This document shows positions 8,002-8,642 of a stretch of 8,642 bases of DNA, one piece after another. The notes beneath the pieces were generated by a model. It was not told the DNA's origin. It made no database searches and saw nothing but the letters and a program-made list of their open reading frames with translations. Every line of letters begins with the position of its first letter. The stretch's first letter is position 1. The position numbers and the translations under genes were made by a program. The stretch is taken from positions 1 to 8,642 of the forward strand of contig CALGCU010000052.1 in the NCBI GenBank assembly GCA_937886455.1. The letters run 5' to 3'. This DNA comes from an uncultured Bacteroidales bacterium. GTDB lineage: Bacteria > Bacteroidota > Bacteroidia > Bacteroidales > Paludibacteraceae.

Positions 8002-8016
8002 AAATCATGGTGATTT
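8002..8016. repeat. Short inverted repeat in the leader of the minus-strand small gene
   Basis: AAATCA (8002-8007) and TGATTT (8011-8016) form a perfect 6-base inverted repeat around TGG. It lies about 8-24 bases downstream of the predicted transcription start of the gene at 7683-7958. It could be an operator or a weak leader hairpin. At this length and AT content chance is also a fair explanation. Confidence 0.28.
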
Positions 8017-8030
8017 GCCTGTTTCGAGAG

Positions 8031-8060
8031 CAAATGTAGTGAATTATTCTAACATAACAA
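8031..8060 (-). promoter_or_regulatory. Bacteroides-type promoter for the small gene at 7683-7958
   Basis: On the minus strand TACATTTG (8038-8031) is a full match to the Bacteroides -7 box TAnnTTTG. A TTG (8060-8058, within GTTG) lies upstream as the -33 element, with exactly 19 bases between, the spacing known for the primary sigma factor of Bacteroides. Transcription should start near 8024-8026. The -33 element falls within the last codons of the upstream gene on the same strand (a Leu codon three codons before its stop), while the -7 box lies just beyond its stop codon. The small gene can therefore be expressed independently of its upstream neighbours. Confidence 0.6.
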
Positions 8061-8456
8061 CATTCCTAAATCAATATTTTCATCTACAATATGTTCTCCC
8101 CACGGGAGATATCTTGACATACACCATACAAAATCTCTAAGCTGCGGATTATATTTGGCATAATAAAAGGTATCTATTCTCTTGCCAATATAATAATCAT
8201 CTTCGCTTTCACAGTAATAGAATTTGTAGATGTCTTTTGTTGCAATCACATCTTCCGATTCCATGTTATCAATTGCTTCTTGTATCTCAAAAAGATTAAG
8301 TTCCCATGATTCGCCCAACTTATACCTTGTAGAGCGTTGCCCTTTTTCAAGCAATGCAATCACATCTTCTCCCTTACTCACATAGTTATCTTCATTTACC
8401 TCTTTGATTTCAGGTATATTATTATTACAGTCCCTTTTTGAAATATCTGAGGACAT
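8049..8456 (-). CDS. Acidic orphan protein of unknown function
   Basis: A 135-residue soluble protein with no signal peptide or membrane segment and no domain I recognise. By hand count it has 28 Asp/Glu against 15 Lys/Arg. The first 30 residues are polar and probably disordered. A helical segment follows (DVIALLEKG to LFEIQEAIDNME, about 31-66), then an aromatic, probably beta-rich half with KDIYKFYYCESEDDYYIG (74-91), RIDTFYYAKYNP (93-104) and the distinctive CMSRYLPWGEHIV (112-124). The start is fixed by a complete AGGAGGT seven to eight bases upstream, unlike every other gene here. The DNA is AT-richer than the plus-strand block (17 of 60 bases G+C in 8161-8220, against 28 of 60 in 6661-6720). 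It follows the zinc-ribbon gene by 35 bases with no terminator or promoter seen between, so the two are probably co-transcribed. Origin on a mobile element is possible but only inferred. Confidence 0.72.
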   Translation of the reverse strand: MSSDISKRDCNNNIPEIKEVNEDNYVSKGEDVIALLEKGQRSTRYKLGESWELNLFEIQEAIDNMESEDVIATKDIYKFYYCESEDDYYIGKRIDTFYYAKYNPQLRDFVWCMSRYLPWGEHIVDENIDLGMLLC

Positions 8457-8463
8457 ATGCTTA

Positions 8464-8469
8464 CCTCCT
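8464..8469 (-). promoter_or_regulatory. Strong Shine-Dalgarno site for the acidic protein gene
   Basis: The minus strand reads ATAGGAGGTAAGCATATG. AGGAGG is at 8469-8464, extended by a T that also matches the anti-SD sequence, and ends seven bases before the ATG at 8456-8454. It decides the start of this gene. The other starts in the window have weak or no SD sequence; the best of them is AAAGGA before cdsA. Confidence 0.8.
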
Positions 8470-8491
8470 ATAAAAACGTTTTGTGTCTATT

Positions 8492-8641
8492 CTACGTCGG
8501 TAAAATTGTAGTTAAAACTTTTGTACGCGATTCTTCAGTCATTGGTTTGCCACACATCGGACAGTACCTATATCTTTCTGCTTTATATTCAGAAAAATTA
8601 CAATCGCTACATTCCGTAGGCAGTTCTATCTCAATGTCTAC
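8492..8641 (-). CDS. Zinc-ribbon protein, C-terminal part (5' end outside window)
   Basis: The minus strand is open from the window edge to a TAG at 8494-8492, giving 49 residues. The fragment begins VDIEIELPTE and contains two Cys pairs: C11-x2-C14 (CSDC) and, after 12 residues, C27-x2-C30 (CPMCGKPM), followed by a polar tail ending TTILPT. The C-x2-C and CPxCG knuckles are the standard zinc-ribbon pattern. Short proteins ending with a CPxCGxxM knuckle are frequent among small phage and mobile-element proteins of uncertain role, so I assign only zinc binding. The stop is 35 bases from the ATG of the acidic protein gene, on the same strand. The start codon and any N-terminal domain are not in the window, so total length is unknown. 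Confidence 0.66.
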   Translation of the reverse strand, partial: VDIEIELPTECSDCNFSEYKAERYRYCPMCGKPMTEESRTKVLTTILPT

Positions 8642-8642
8642 G

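Noticed and set aside
7937..8008. Small hydrophobic open frame (23 codons plus stop, minus strand, starting M-I-F-L-F-I) in the leader of the small gene, overlapping its start
   Set aside because: It has no ribosome binding site, consists of AT-rich codons expected by chance, and nothing supports translation. It could act as a leader peptide, but the sequence gives no evidence.
8473..8482. Palindrome AAAACGTTTT between the zinc-ribbon stop and the acidic protein start
   Set aside because: It is short, AT-rich and has no matching second copy. It is more likely chance than an operator.

Overview
The window reads as a chromosomal segment from a Bacteroidota member, most likely order Bacteroidales and perhaps Prevotellaceae. 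The evidence is a DUF2723/GT117 membrane protein, a PorT-type outer-membrane protein of the type IX secretion family, mostly absent Shine-Dalgarno (SD) sequences, and one promoter that fits the Bacteroides pattern (TTG, 19 bases, TAnnTTTG). The species cannot be fixed from the sequence alone.

Bases 2-7612 are a plus-strand block of five genes. It starts inside guaB (IMP dehydrogenase; the 5' half is outside the window). A 654-residue periplasmic SurA/PpiC-like prolyl isomerase follows after 40 bases and ends at a hairpin that looks like a terminator (2664-2692). A second unit then holds a 1076-residue DUF2723 (GT117) multi-pass protein, cdsA (CDP-diacylglycerol synthase) and a PorT-like beta-barrel protein, with gaps of only 42 and 36 bases. 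Apart from guaB the theme is the cell envelope: folding of exported proteins, probable protein O-glycosylation, phospholipid synthesis and an outer-membrane secretion component. This functional link is inferred from proximity and family knowledge.

A GC-rich hairpin at 7637-7663 closes the plus-strand block and probably also terminates transcription arriving from the right, where all genes lie on the minus strand. That right-hand part is AT-richer and looks accessory. It holds a small helical protein (7683-7958) with its own Bacteroides-type promoter, an acidic orphan protein (8049-8456) with an unusually complete AGGAGGT ribosome binding site, and the 3' part of a small zinc-ribbon protein (8492-8641) cut by the window edge. 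The last two look like a co-transcribed pair, possibly of mobile-element origin.

No tRNA, rRNA, CRISPR array, insertion sequence or long repeat was seen, and no stretch over 300 bases lacks a gene. I did not find a clearly new system. The points most worth following up are the minus-strand pair at the right edge and the possible DUF2723/O-glycosylation connection.
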